Assembly (NCBI GenBank): GCA_019925095.2
Contig: CM034390.1
Coordinates: 2,529,501-2,593,500, forward strand
From: Dendrolimus kikuchii
Lineage: Eukaryota > Arthropoda > Insecta > Lepidoptera > Lasiocampidae
Direction of reading: 5' to 3'
DNA: 64,000 nt
The notes beneath the pieces were generated by a model that was not told the origin of the DNA, searched no databases, and was given only the letters and a program-made list of their open reading frames with translations. A program made the position numbers and the translations under genes. Shown here in pieces: positions 32,205 to 42,319 of the stretch. Position 1 is the stretch's first letter, and every line of letters starts with the position of its first letter.

Positions 32205-32505
32205 TTTTTTATCCGTGTAGGAACGGAGAAAGGATACAATTTCCTGCGTTGGGGCGGCCTGTCGTAAGAGGCGACAAAACAACCCACAGCCAGGTGATAG
32301 GGCATTTGCCCGACTGGATGGCTAAAACTCCTGCTCTAAAGTATGTCGCGATAACAACCTCGAATTGTGTTCCCGCATTAGTGAGCAGTAAGAGAGTAGC
32401 AGCGCATTTGTAGCACATTTAGTGTTGCGTCCATAGGCGATGGTAACCGCTTTCCATCAAGTGGTCCGTCTGCCTGTCTGCTGAACTCCTGCAATAAAAA
32501 AATAT
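32205..32505 (+). repeat. Family A repeat, near full length
   Basis: T-run, ATCCGTGTAGGAACGGAGAA to CTGAACTCCTGCAATAAAAA, with a short internal deletion after AGTGAGCAG. Confidence 0.75.
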
Positions 32506-33034
32506 ATCAAATTGTTGATTTAAGAAGAAAGGTAAGTAGTAATACAACACAATAATATTAAGTGGCTATCGGCAAAGCTTCCGCGCGCGGTTTATAGTTT
32601 CATTTCTGCCAAAATATCTACGGTACCCTAAAAAAGTTCATAGCACCTCATTGTTCTAACATCAATGAGCAAATTGACAACCGTCGGACACTTCACTCAC
32701 GCTGCAAAAAGCAGCAATACAATTCTAATAAGCAACACCTCAGTAAATGCTTTTGTTTTTTGTGTGAAAATCACAATTATCCGCTTGCAAACAAAAAATT
32801 AACGACACTCGGTCACAATTTTCCGCTATCAAGTATAAAAGTTTCGACATTTAAACACTTTAATTTGCTTTCATTCAACGTTGAGCGTGTTATTTGCATT
32901 AAAAAGATGATGATTATCATGACAGATAGATAAATCAAGTTATTTTAAATGTATAAAATAAATGGCCGAGTAAGCCTCGAGCGAGTCGAAAGCCAGATTT
33001 ACATTTGCATTATGTACCTAGGTATATTAATTAC
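32506..33034. other. Intron of the small membrane protein gene, no feature recognised
   Basis: AT-rich with no supported repeat or exon. Confidence 0.4.
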
Positions 33035-33172
33035 AGACGAGCGTGCATGACAAGAGTTATGAATGTCAAAGAAGCAAGTGAGGTGTGTAAGAATAAGCCT
33101 GAATGGCGCTCTGTTGTTCGTGCCTACCCCGCAAGGGAACTGGCGTGAAGTTATGTATGTATGTATGTATAA
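33035..33172 (+). mobile_element. RTE-like LINE 3' end, 5'-truncated
   Basis: ACAGACGAGCGTGCATGACA to GGCGTGAAGTTATG and a (TATG)n tail of about five units. Confidence 0.75.
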
Positions 33173-33439
33173 ATTAATTATTATAATAAATATTTATATA
33201 GTAGTTAAAACTTTATAAAAAATGCGGAAGTAGAAATGACACTGCCTCAAAGGCCTTCCAAGTAAGTCACGGTCATGTTTGTATAATAAACTATATATTT
33301 ACAATATGTTTATAAAAACACGTTAACGATTCTGAAGGCTCAACGTCTTTGCTTATTTCATTTACCCTTGAAGAGTTTCTAACTAGCTTAAATGATATTA
33401 TATAAAACACTATCGTCAAGAACTTCAGCATTCGCGGCA

Positions 33440-34222
33440 GCCTTCATGCAGTGCCGTAAATAGGGCGGTGCCACCGGTGCCCAGGCCCAGGGCGTAGACT
33501 CTGGGCGGCGCAAGAATGGCCAGACCAGGCAGGACTATTGGAACGAAGTTCCTTATCGCGCGTTGTGAAAGGGGGCTAGACGGAAAAAATTCTTGCGAAA
33601 AGTTGTCACGACACTTTTTGCTATAGTAAGCTATCAACTTTAATGCAATGAAATAAAATCTAAAATATCAATTAGTGTAATAATATACGCTGTTTTTGAT
33701 ACTATTTGTTTGTTTATGTATTTCTTTCTATACATAGGTTTTTGATAAAATTTCGATGGTTTTCGATGCTTATCGACACACTTTTTGAGACGTTTTGAGA
33801 ATTTTTAAGACATTTTAGGAGAACTTCGTTCCAAACATGTGTCCCAAAGACACCTCATTAGTTTTTTATTTTCTCGGTTTGCTCCTGATAAGTTCCCGCT
33901 GCGCCCGTAGTGCTCGATTCCAACACATTTGTACCTACATGGCAGTATCATCAAAAACGTCTGTTAAATTAGACAAAACATCGCGCTTATTTTTTTGTCC
34001 TAGTTCTTTAAAAAAATAGATTTTTCTTCCAAAATATTAGATAATTGATCCACCAACACCAAGGTCCTTGTGCGTTATTTTATCACCCTGAATGAAATAA
34101 AGTAGGCCTATAGGCCTACTATGTATACATAGCATTGCTCTAGCTAAAAAAAAAAAACAAGGGCGCAGTTATAGAAGCTCGCATAGGGCGCATAAAAGGC
34201 TATTTACGGCGCTGCCTTCATG
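33440..34222. repeat. Element with short inverted ends GGCAGY...GCCGTAAATAG
   Basis: GCAGTGCCGTAAATAGGGCG near 33452 and, inverted, GCTATTTACGGCGCTGCCTT near 34198 face each other about 750 bp apart. The inside has an open frame of 60 codons (33837-34019) with no known motif. Confidence 0.35.
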
Positions 34223-34439
34223 TACGTGACATAACAGACAAAATGCAAGAGAGTCGCAACGATGGTATGGAAAAACAATTTTTAACTAGACCTGTTGCTG
34301 GGGGGTGTCTTGCCTTAACAACACATTGTGAAGTGGTCTTCATAGAGTAGGAAGTAAATTTAAATTTTAACTTATATGTATGACCTTCAAAAAATGTTCT
34401 CGAGTGGAACTTATTTTGTATAAAAAGTTTCAAATTAGA

Positions 34440-34655
34440 TTTGATCTTGGCAACCGGAGGCCTACACGTTGCCAGCCTTTAGAATGAGATAGATGCTTGC
34501 GAAGGACGAAGCAGAACGGGAGCGCGAGTGGTTATCTGTGCTCCACTCCCGTCAAAGGAGGATGCGGCGTCGCCGACCAGCCAGTCTGGGCTTTCGGCCG
34601 CCGTGAGCCTGCGGCGCGGGTGAACCCCTGAGGAAAGGGTTTTCCCTAACATTAA
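34440..34655. other. GC-richer block before the minisatellite
   Basis: AAAGGAGGATGCGGCGTCGC, CCGCCGTGAGCCTGCGGCGC. No protein motif is seen. The CACGTTGCCAGCCTTTAGAA part resembles about 1185-1205. Confidence 0.25.
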
Positions 34656-35288
34656 CATTAATATTTCTAACATGATTAATGACCAATTTGACCAAAATGA
34701 CCAAATTAACCAAAATGGCCGAAATGACCGAAAAACCCAAAATGAAAAAATGACCAAAATGACAAATTTGACCAAAATGACCAAAATGCCCATAATGACC
34801 AAATTGACCAAATTGACGTAAATGACCAAATTGACCGAAATTACCAAATTAACCAAAACGATCAAATTGACCAAAATGATCCGAATGACCAAATTGACCA
34901 GAATGACTAAATTGACCAAACTGGTAAATCATAAAAAAACCTATCCTACTTTCTGGGATAACCTTTGTATAAATCTATCCCAAAATTAAACCCATTATCC
35001 GGGATAAAAAGTATTCCCTGTCCACCCTCGATATTAAAGTTACATATATAACAAATTTCAGCCAAATCGGTCCAGCAGTTTTTTCGTAAAAGCATAAAAC
35101 ACAAACAAACAAAAACAATATATTTTATCCCGATAACTAACCCATTTTTCGAGATAAAAGTATCCTATGTTCATCCTCGGCATCGAAAATATATATGTAC
35201 TGAGTTTCAGCAAATCGGTCCAGTAGTTTTTTCCCTGAAAACGGAACAGACAGACAGAGTTACATTCGCATTTATAATATTAATAATA
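34656..35288 (-). mobile_element. Helitron fragment with GACCAAA-type minisatellite
   Basis: A minisatellite (34676-34925) of ATGACCAAATTGACCAAA units is followed by ATCCCAAAATTAAACCCATT, AATCGGTCCAGCAGTTTTTT and CAGACAGACAGAGTTACATT. The arrangement is that of the Helitron at 58160-58830. Its TC start is degraded (TAATATTAATAATAG) and the CTAG end is not seen. Confidence 0.55.
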
Positions 35289-35459
35289 GTGATTACAAAC
35301 AGACACTTCAATTTTATTTACCTGCATGTGTAGATTAGATTTGCCCACATCTCTACGGGTTCGCTTTTGCGTAGGGATGTACTTAAATAACATTTTTAAT
35401 ACTAGTATGAAGGGATGACCGAACGTAGTCTGTTCAAAGTTCAATAATAAAAAACTCAC

Positions 35460-35580
35460 TGTTCCATAACCGAAGCCTCTTCTTCATGCTTTCCTGATCG
35501 CTCACACATAACCTTATAATGTCAAAAATAGCCAATAACGTAAGAAACATCAATAAACAATATATTACTATTTGTAACAT
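35460..35580 (-). CDS. Small single-pass membrane protein, exon 1 (start and membrane segment)
   Basis: The ATG at 35578-35580 opens MLQIVIYCLLMFLTLLAIFD, one strong hydrophobic segment of about 20 residues at the very N-terminus, then IIRLCVSDQESMKKRLRLWN. The donor is A|GTGAGT, near-perfect, leaving phase 1. Joined to the exon at 30491-30603 it gives 77 residues: signal anchor, a basic patch (KKRLR), then a Lys/Glu-rich tail. An in-frame TAG lies upstream with no earlier ATG. The basic patch after the helix suggests an N-out/C-in anchor or a mitochondrial inner-membrane micropeptide. This is inference and I name no family. Confidence 0.6.
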
Positions 35581-35960
35581 ATTTCTTGACGTCCGCGATT
35601 CGCCTACTTCACACTACTGAGGCTGAGTGTAGAGTAAATCAGTTTTTTTTTCTTTGTTACGACTTCTTGACTGCCTTGCAAAAAAAGGTTGTTGAAGCGT
35701 TAGGGTTCCCTCGCTTCAGTTGTTTTTTTTTTTTAAATCAAACCTCTGACTATTGTCATTGTCAGAAAACGTTATAGAGCATAATCATATCTCAGCTTTT
35801 GTCATTTTTATTTAATTACATTTTCTTTGATTGTTTACTATTATTGTTTTTTATATACGGTGCCTTTAAACTTATTTTTCTATTTCTATATTAATGTGTA
35901 CTTATTTTATGCATGTCTTTTTATTTATTTATTTATACTATAGTGGTAGGTATATCGTTA
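35581..35960. other. Region upstream of the small membrane protein gene
   Basis: It should hold the 5' UTR and promoter of the minus-strand gene. The open frame of 63 codons on the plus strand here has no recognisable motif. No clear TATA box could be assigned. Confidence 0.35.
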
Positions 35961-35961
35961 C

Positions 35962-36235
35962 CTAGAGTTTACCTCTAGTGCGTGCTTCTTGTTTAAAGAG
36001 CAGGAGTTGTTAATACAGGTTACATTGTACTTAATTTTTATGCTAGTGCTATTTGCACTCGAAAGTTGAATTTCATTTTATATCGCATCTTCGGGCATAA
36101 AAAGTATTTATGTCCATTTTCGGTATTAAAACTACATTTAAACAAAATTACAGCAAAACCGATCCAGTATTCCTAGTAGTTTTCCGTGAAAACTTAACGG
36201 AAAGACATATCGAGTTACTGTCGCATTTTTTATAA
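35962..36235 (-). mobile_element. Helitron fragment, degraded
   Basis: CTAGAGTTTACCTCTAGTGC and CTTGTTTAAAGAGCAGG match the CTAG-end region of 58160-58830 but lack the GC-rich stem between the two CTAG-like blocks. The CCGTGAAAACTTAACGGA part follows. Confidence 0.5.
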
Positions 36236-36299
36236 ATGATGAATATTTTTATCTATAAATTTGAGAAATGATTGGTCTTATCCAAACTTTCAACCTTTA

Positions 36300-37033
36300 T
36301 TTCAAACCGTCCTAGCTATATTTATCTATCCCCCGTCTATGACAACTACATATATGACAAAAAGGACAAAAAGAACATATCGGACAAATCAAACAAATCG
36401 GACAACTCAGACAAATCGGACACTTCGAACTACTAGGACAAATCGGACAACTCGGACAAATCGAACAAATAGGACAACTCGGGCAAATCGGAACACTCAG
36501 ACAAATCGAACAAATCGAATAACTCGGACAAATTGGACAACTAGAACAATTCGGACAACTCGGACAAATTGGACAAATCGGACAAATCGGACAAATCGGA
36601 CAACTCGGACAAATCGAACAAATCGGACAAATCGGACAACTCCAACAACTCGGACAAATCTGACAATTCGAAGAACTCGGACAAATTGGACAACTCGGAC
36701 AAATCGGACAAATTGGACAACTCGGACAACTCGGACAACTCGGACAAATTGGACAAATCGGACAAATTGGACAAAGATGACCAAAATTACGAAAATAGAA
36801 AATTACAAAGACCTATCCCACTTTTTGGGATATCCTTTACATAAATCTATCCCATTATCCCGGATAAAAGGTATCCCTTGTCCACCCTCGGTATTAAAAT
36901 TACATGTATACCGAATTTCAACTAAATTGGTCCAGTAGATTTTCCGTAAATGCATAAAGACAAATATATTTATATCCCGGAAACTATCCCATTTTTCGGG
37001 ATAAAAAGTATCCTATGTTCATTCTCGACATCG

Positions 37034-37065
<32 letters not shown>

Positions 37066-37159
37066 CTGAGTTTCAACCAAATCGGTCCAATAGTTTATAC
37101 GTGAAAACGGGACAGACAGACAGACAGAGTTACTTTCGCATTTATAATATTAATAGGGA
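36300..37159 (-). mobile_element. Helitron part with long GGACAA minisatellite
   Basis: CCCCGTCTATGACAACTACA, the minisatellite, CCCACTTTTTGGGATATCCT, ATCCCATTTTTCGGGATAAA, an (AT)n run at 37037-37066 and CAGACAGACAGACAGAGTTA before TAATATTAATAGGGA, which is the reverse of the TCCCTATTAATATTA start. It is the same family as 58160-58830, with a much expanded repeat. Confidence 0.65.
36335..36778. repeat. Minisatellite of 9-base CGGACAAAT/CGGACAACT units
   Basis: About 440 bp. Because the unit is a multiple of three, all frames stay open on both strands (Ser-Asp-Lys, Leu-Ser-Asp, Val-Arg-Phe and similar). These are not proteins. Confidence 0.9.
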
Positions 37160-37844
37160 TATACATTATAGCATTATTTATGTTTGGTTTCTTATTACTA
37201 TTTTCTCTGCTACTTTCTTACATAATGACATAAATGTTTTTCAGTTTCTTTTTTGTTTTAATTTATTTGGACAAAAAACAGTATTGTACAGAATTTAGTA
37301 TGAATCCTATACATAAGTAGTTTCACTTAATACAACTCCAACATCATTTGCCACATAGTGAGTAATTGAGATTATACTAGCTACCGTAAGTAAAAACAAA
37401 AGTGAGAGAGAAAAAAATACAAAGCTTGGTATATAATATCTAAAACGAAGAAGAAGAAAGGGAGACCTCACTAGAACGCAGAGCCGGAGCCAAGATCATG
37501 CCGAATGCCTGCGACCAGCCGCAAGGAGGACGCTGATTGCCAGAAATACTTGATGTGGTTTACTTGTTTATCAAACATTCAAGGATCATTTGCTTATAAG
37601 TGTTGGGCCTAGTTGCCGCTATATCTATGTGATTATATGAATACACTAGCTGGTATAGCGGAGATCTTTTGCCGGCGTTTGTTCGGCAACGTAGTCGAAA
37701 ACAATCGGCAACGGCCCCGGCAATGCGACCTGGTAGGAACCCTGTAACATAATTTATTAATTATAGATGTACAGTCGTATCTATTATGATACAAATCATA
37801 TAGAAACATCGCAGCAAGCTGCTATCTTTTGTGCTCAAGTTTAA
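37160..37844. other. Intergenic stretch, little recognised
   Basis: About 37440-37560 is GC-richer (GAGACCTCACTAGAACGCAG) and could be part of an LTR, but I cannot support it. Confidence 0.35.
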
Positions 37845-38346
37845 TAATAGTACATTATGGTACTAGTGTGTAACATTGGTGATTACCGCCGAGGCGCCAT
37901 TGAGACTCGAGCCGTAGGCGAGGGTCTTAAGAGAGCCGAGGACGGTAATCATCAATACATACGTGTATCATACGACGTTTTTCAACACCCTTGTGAATAA
38001 AATAACAACAAAAACTCATTTTATTTAGTAGATAAAAAAAAGTTATATATGAGTGAAAGTTTTATTTATTAAACACGTACGAGTTAAAATTATCTATTTA
38101 AATAAGAAGTTGCATGAAATGAGCAAGCAATAGGAACATTAATTTATTTGTTCTATAGAACACGATCTTTTTTTTTAATAAAAACTTTTTTAAGAACAAA
38201 GCAACTCAACCAATAAAATTAAAAAAAAAATCTATAACTCACTAGTGAGTTATAATGTTTTTTACTCACAGTTTGATAATGGGTGTCATTCTGTGCCTAA
38301 TTGCGGTGACCATAGAGCCACTTTATGAGCAAGTGTGTTGAAAAAT
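37845..38346. repeat. Long interspersed repeat family D, copy 2
   Basis: Nearly identical to 29770-30316 but about 45 bp shorter in the TCACTAGTGA region. Confidence 0.75.
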
Positions 38347-38460
38347 TATATCTATCAAACAAATTGTCGTAGGACAAGCGATTATGAAAACATTTATATC
38401 GTACATACACAACGTAGAAATTTTCTTTGAACTTGCTCTAGTGTATTATTATATCTATTA

Positions 38461-38672
38461 TCTTTATATATAAAAATGAATGTTTGTCTGTATGTCCTTT
38501 ATAGAATCGTAAACTATACATTTGATCATGTGATGATCTTTAGCAAAGTTGTTGTGCATGAGCCAAAGAAGATTTCTGGAATTGGTTCACAATTGGACCC
38601 GGTAGGTGGCGCTGCTGTTGGCATATCGATTGAAGCTTTTCCCGGCAGGACGACGTCTGCCGGGACAGCTAG
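38461..38672 (+). mobile_element. Complete short Helitron, 212 bp
   Basis: It starts TCTTTATATATAAAAATGAA after an A and ends with the stem GGCAGGACGACGTCTGCC, then GGGACAGCTAG before a T. A second, truncated copy (about 38673-38995, starting TATATATATAAAAATGAATC) follows at once. Confidence 0.8.
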
Positions 38673-38995
38673 TATATATATAAAAATGAATCGTAGAAAT
38701 GTATGTACGCGCATAACTTGAGAACGACTTAACCGATTGTGATGGAATTTTTGGTGTGTAGTTAAGTAGATCCCCTGATGGTTTATGTTTACAATTGGAA
38801 CTGGCAGGTGGCGCTGAGATCGGGTTCTAGAATCCTCCTAATCACCTGGACCGATTTTGATGATTTTGTTTTTGTGTATGTGAGTGGGCTCCCGGATGGT
38901 TTAAATTCGCAATTAGAATCGGTAGGTGGCGCTGAGATCGGGTTCTAGAATCCTAATCACCTAGACCAATTTTGGTGATTTTGTTTTTGTGTCAT
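38673..38995 (+). mobile_element. Truncated Helitron of the 20360-20911 family
   Basis: AACTTGAGAACGACTTAACC, two GGTAGGTGGCGCTGAGATCG-type blocks. The 3' hairpin and CTAG are absent. Confidence 0.55.
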
Positions 38996-39050
38996 GTAAC
39001 AACGTCTTTTAGAAATTCAGATAATATGGCGGTATGAAGTTCGTCAACTA

Positions 39051-40706
39051 AACTGACGGACTCATAAACTGCATCAAAGTTCAGGATTACTTTTAAATTA
39101 TTTTTTTAAATAAGTATGCAAAGTTTTTAGATTAAATTATATAAATATGGAGAGACTGGCTCTTAATCTCAAAAAAAGGAAAATTTAAAAATAGAACTGC
39201 AGTAAAACAAATGAATATAGCCGGAAAAAGAAAATTTACTCGTAGTATCAGATTTGCGTGTTATTTATAACAAAGTTTTAAATTGATTCTCATTGATTTT
39301 TTATTCTTTTGTCAATTGAATTATTGTTACCAGCAGAATTGTTGGGTTAGTTTGTTAACTCATCGAGAGTTTTTGAACCATAATATGGATACTTTGTCCG
39401 AACAGGCGGCTCAAATTCTAGCATTGGTGCGGGAGGGCTTGGATCAACGAACGATTGGTAGAAATTTAAATTTAAACCAGTCTACGGTTTCTAGAATATA
39501 CAGAAGGTTTGTGGAGACAGGCTCTTACAGAAGGAGACATGGTACAGGCAGGACTCGAGCAACCACCGGTCGTGATGACCGATTTATTGTTACAACTTCC
39601 CTGCCAAATCGTTTCCTCATGTCTGTTAACATCAAAACAGAGCTTAATGAAGTGCATGGAGTAAACGTGAGAGCACGAACAATAAGAAGAAGGTTAAAGG
39701 AAGCGGATATCACCCCTTTTAGACCAGCAAATGGTCCAAAGTTGTCTGTAGCTCACAGACAAGCGCGCTTAAGATTTGCGCGTGATCACCTGAATTGGAC
39801 AAAAGAGCAATGGACCTCTGTATTGTTCACGGACGACTGTAGGACATGTTTATATGGTGCAGATGGTCGCAGAAGAGTCTATCGTCGACGTGGGGAGCGA
39901 TATGCTCAAAGTTGCATTGAGGATCGTGTTCCTTTTGGAGGCGGTTCGTGTATGGTCTGGGGTGGCATATCGATGAACGGGCGAACAGAACTTGTGTTCA
40001 TAGACATGGTCCGTCAAAACGGTATTAGAGGGGGTTTGACTGCACATCGCTACATAACAGAGATCTTAGAAGATCACGTGGTGCCTTACATGGGATTCAT
40101 AGGCGAAAATTTTACTTTAATGCAGGATAATGCCCGGCCGCACGCTGCTGCACAAGTTCGACAATATTGCGAAGAGGTTGGGATACGTACAATGAATTGG
40201 CCAGCACGCAGCCCGGATCTTAATCCCATTGAGCATGTTAGGGACCAATTAAAAAGAGCTGTATATGCGAGAAACCCTTTGCCCACGACAGTGGCAGCAC
40301 TAAGAACAGCACTTTCAGAAGAATGGGACAATATTCCGCAAGATCTTTTAATAACCCTAATAAAATCTATGCGGAACCGATTAGAATCCGTAATAAGGCC
40401 ACGTGGAGGTAATACACCTTATTAAAACATAAATAAACCCCTGCAGAAAGTTTGTGTCTATTGTTAAAACCAATTTTTTTAATTAAACCAATTTTCCGTA
40501 AATTTCTGATTTCTCTTCAAAAAAAGTCTTAAGGTCCTTTCCAGTACACAAACTTAAACTTAAGGATATGACCCTACGCTGTTTTAAAGTTCACGAACCA
40601 ATCTAGAGGTTTCAATTTAAATCTGTATAGAAAGTTTGCATACTTGGTTAAAATATTTATTTCAAAGTCGTCTATTACTTTGATGCAGTTTATGAGTCCG
40701 TCAGTG
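39051..40706 (+). mobile_element. Tc1-like DNA transposon, apparently complete, 1656 bp
   Basis: The element is flanked by TA on both sides (39049-39050 and 40707-40708). The ends are inverted: AACTGACGGACTCATAAACT...GCATCAAAGT at the left and the exact reverse of CTGACGGACTCATAAACTGC...ATCAAAGT at the right, over 28 bp apart from the outermost bases. A second conserved box, AAGTATGCAAAGT at 39112 and its inverse at 40632-40645, lies about 60 bp in, as in Tc1 elements with paired binding sites. It encloses one uninterrupted transposase gene. It may be recent and possibly still mobile. Confidence 0.92.
39385..40425 (+). CDS. Tc1-like transposase (DD34E)
   Basis: It opens MDTLSEQAAQILALVREGLD and is 346 residues long, the usual Tc1 size. 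An upstream in-frame ATG at 39283 would add 34 residues with no family match, so I prefer 39385. The N-terminal third has the two helix-turn-helix DNA-binding units (TIGRNLNLNQSTVSRIYRRF and an RxxSxxT-like RARTIRRRLKEADI). The catalytic triad is the first Asp in SVLFTDD, the Asp in LMQDNARPH, and the Glu in SPDLNPIEH, with 34 residues between the last two. FTDDC replaces the usual TDES, and HVRDQ the usual HVWDQ. No stop or frameshift is present. It would cut and paste the element at TA sites. Confidence 0.9.
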   Translation: MDTLSEQAAQILALVREGLDQRTIGRNLNLNQSTVSRIYRRFVETGSYRRRHGTGRTRATTGRDDRFIVTTSLPNRFLMSVNIKTELNEVHGVNVRARTIRRRLKEADITPFRPANGPKLSVAHRQARLRFARDHLNWTKEQWTSVLFTDDCRTCLYGADGRRRVYRRRGERYAQSCIEDRVPFGGGSCMVWGGISMNGRTELVFIDMVRQNGIRGGLTAHRYITEILEDHVVPYMGFIGENFTLMQDNARPHAAAQVRQYCEEVGIRTMNWPARSPDLNPIEHVRDQLKRAVYARNPLPTTVAALRTALSEEWDNIPQDLLITLIKSMRNRLESVIRPRGGNTPY

Positions 40707-40744
40707 TAGTTTATTATAAAAAGGGTCCCACAGTATAATCTAAT

Positions 40745-42316
40745 TGCGAGCGAATCAGTGTAACATAGAGGTAAATATATGTTGCGGGTCGAGTGAATTT
40801 TGTACTGGAATGCATAACAAGGCCATACATTTTAAAAGATTTATTAATTATGGTATCTATATGCAGATCCAAGTGCAATTTATTATCAAGTATTACACCT
40901 AAGTATAATACTTGTATCTAATATAATTGACATATTCAAGGGTAGTGTTACACAGCTTATATTGGAAATTACTAATATGTTTCTTTTTGGTAAAGGTAAT
41001 GACTTACATTTACTAATATTAAGGTCAAGTTTATTGCTTAAACAGTAGGTCGATAGATTATTAAGATCTTCTTGAAGTTTATAATGATCGTTTACGTTTT
41101 CTATAATATGGTAGATTTTGAGATCATCAGCATATAATAAGAATTCACAATTTTTTATACTACCAATTTATCATTTATACATACATACATAACTTCACGC
41201 CAGTTCCCTTGCGGGGTAGGCACGAACAACAGAGTGTCATTTAGGCCACACACCTCACTTGCTTCTTTGACATTCATAACTCTTGTCATGCAAGCTCGTC
41301 TGTTCTTAAGGCTCCTGACATCACCTTCTGCTAGTACACGATCAATTTGATCATGGAAGGTGTGTCGTGGCCTTCCACGACTTCTGCGTCCATCCACTTT
41401 TGCATTATATATCAGTTTAGTCATTCTTTCATCATGCATTCTTTCCACATGCCCGAACCATTTATAGAAATGATAAAAAGCAATGGGCCAAGGATCGAGC
41501 CCTGTGGAATGCCGGACGTGATAGGTACGAAGTCAGATTCATAGCCATTAAATGCGATTTTCTGAATACGAATTGTTATGTAAGATTTAAACCAGCGCCA
41601 CAGGTTACCTCTAATACCATTATACGCTAGTTTATCAAGAAAAATTTTGTGATCTACACTATCAAATGCTTTACGAAAATCAGTATATACACTATCTATT
41701 TGATTGTTAGCGTCGTGGAACCACGTTTTACAAATCCGTGTTTTGTGGTAGTATTATATTATATACACTGGGATATATCTCATTATAAACTAATTTTTCT
41801 AGAAGCTTTGAGAGTACCGCTAGGATTGATATAGGCCGATAGTTTTCAACATTCGTCTATTTCCACTTTTAAAAATGGGAACAATACGAGCTGTTTTCCA
41901 AGTGGTGGGAAAGACTCCCTCTTGTAAACATAAATACTAAATATAATTTAGTGGTTTATCTATGAGTTTTGCTGTTAATTTAAAAAATATGGCGGGAATA
42001 TAATCTAATCCAGGTCCTTTAGTGGTGTGTAAATTTTGAAGCTCTTTTAGGAGTGCATCTTCAGAAATAGTTACGGGATTCAAATTAAGATTAGTGGTAT
42101 GATTGCCTGGAATCATGTTTATGTCGTAATAATTCCTAACTGTAGATTGTTTAAAAACTGATTTAAAGAAAGTCGAAAAAATCCATATATTTCTTCCGGA
42201 TCATCCGAAGTCGAGTTGTAAGGAGAGCTTTTATGATGATGATACACGATGTCGTTTTTCGAAAGTTGTTTATTTTCTACTTGTAGTTCAATTTTTTGCA
42301 CGTGTTGAATTTCTTG
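40745..42316 (-). mobile_element. Degenerate Jockey LINE reverse transcriptase, split by a LINE insertion
   Basis: From right to left the reverse strand reads KGPGLDYIPAIFFKLTAKLI, FPTTWKTARIVPIFKSGN, DFRKAFDSVDHKIFLDKLAY, NGIRGNLWRWFKSYIT, TSGIPQGSILGPLLFII, then a LINE insertion (41171-41462), then FLLYADDLKIYHIIENVNDH with the catalytic YADD, NNLSTYCLSNKLDLNISKCK and a stop-ridden end. The order is that of Jockey-clade reverse transcriptases. Numerous stops and frameshifts make it dead. It lies within or against the BEL/Pao relic on its right. Confidence 0.75.
41171..41462 (-). mobile_element. RTE-like LINE 3' end inserted in the Jockey relic
   Basis: A (CATA)n tail, AACTTCACGCCAGTTCCCTT, and on the reverse strand GRPRHTFHDQIDRVLAEGDV up to MERMHDERMTKLIY. 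CATTTATA lies on both sides (about 41170-41177 and 41459-41466), an 8-bp target duplication, and the Jockey reading frame resumes across it. Confidence 0.75.
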
Positions 42317-42319
42317 TTA

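Noticed and set aside
34676..34925. Repeats with spacers as a CRISPR array
   Set aside because: Units are 9-12 bp and directly abutting, without unique spacers, and the genome is an insect's.
36261..36938. Long open frames on both strands (225, 95, 91, 77 codons) through the GGACAA repeat
   Set aside because: The 9-base unit keeps every frame open. The products are pure tripeptide repeats and the region is a minisatellite within a Helitron.
38476..38721. An 81-codon open frame
   Set aside because: It lies across a complete Helitron and the start of the next one. Both are noncoding.
40086..40331. Antisense open frames within the Tc1 transposase
   Set aside because: They are shadows of the intact plus-strand transposase.
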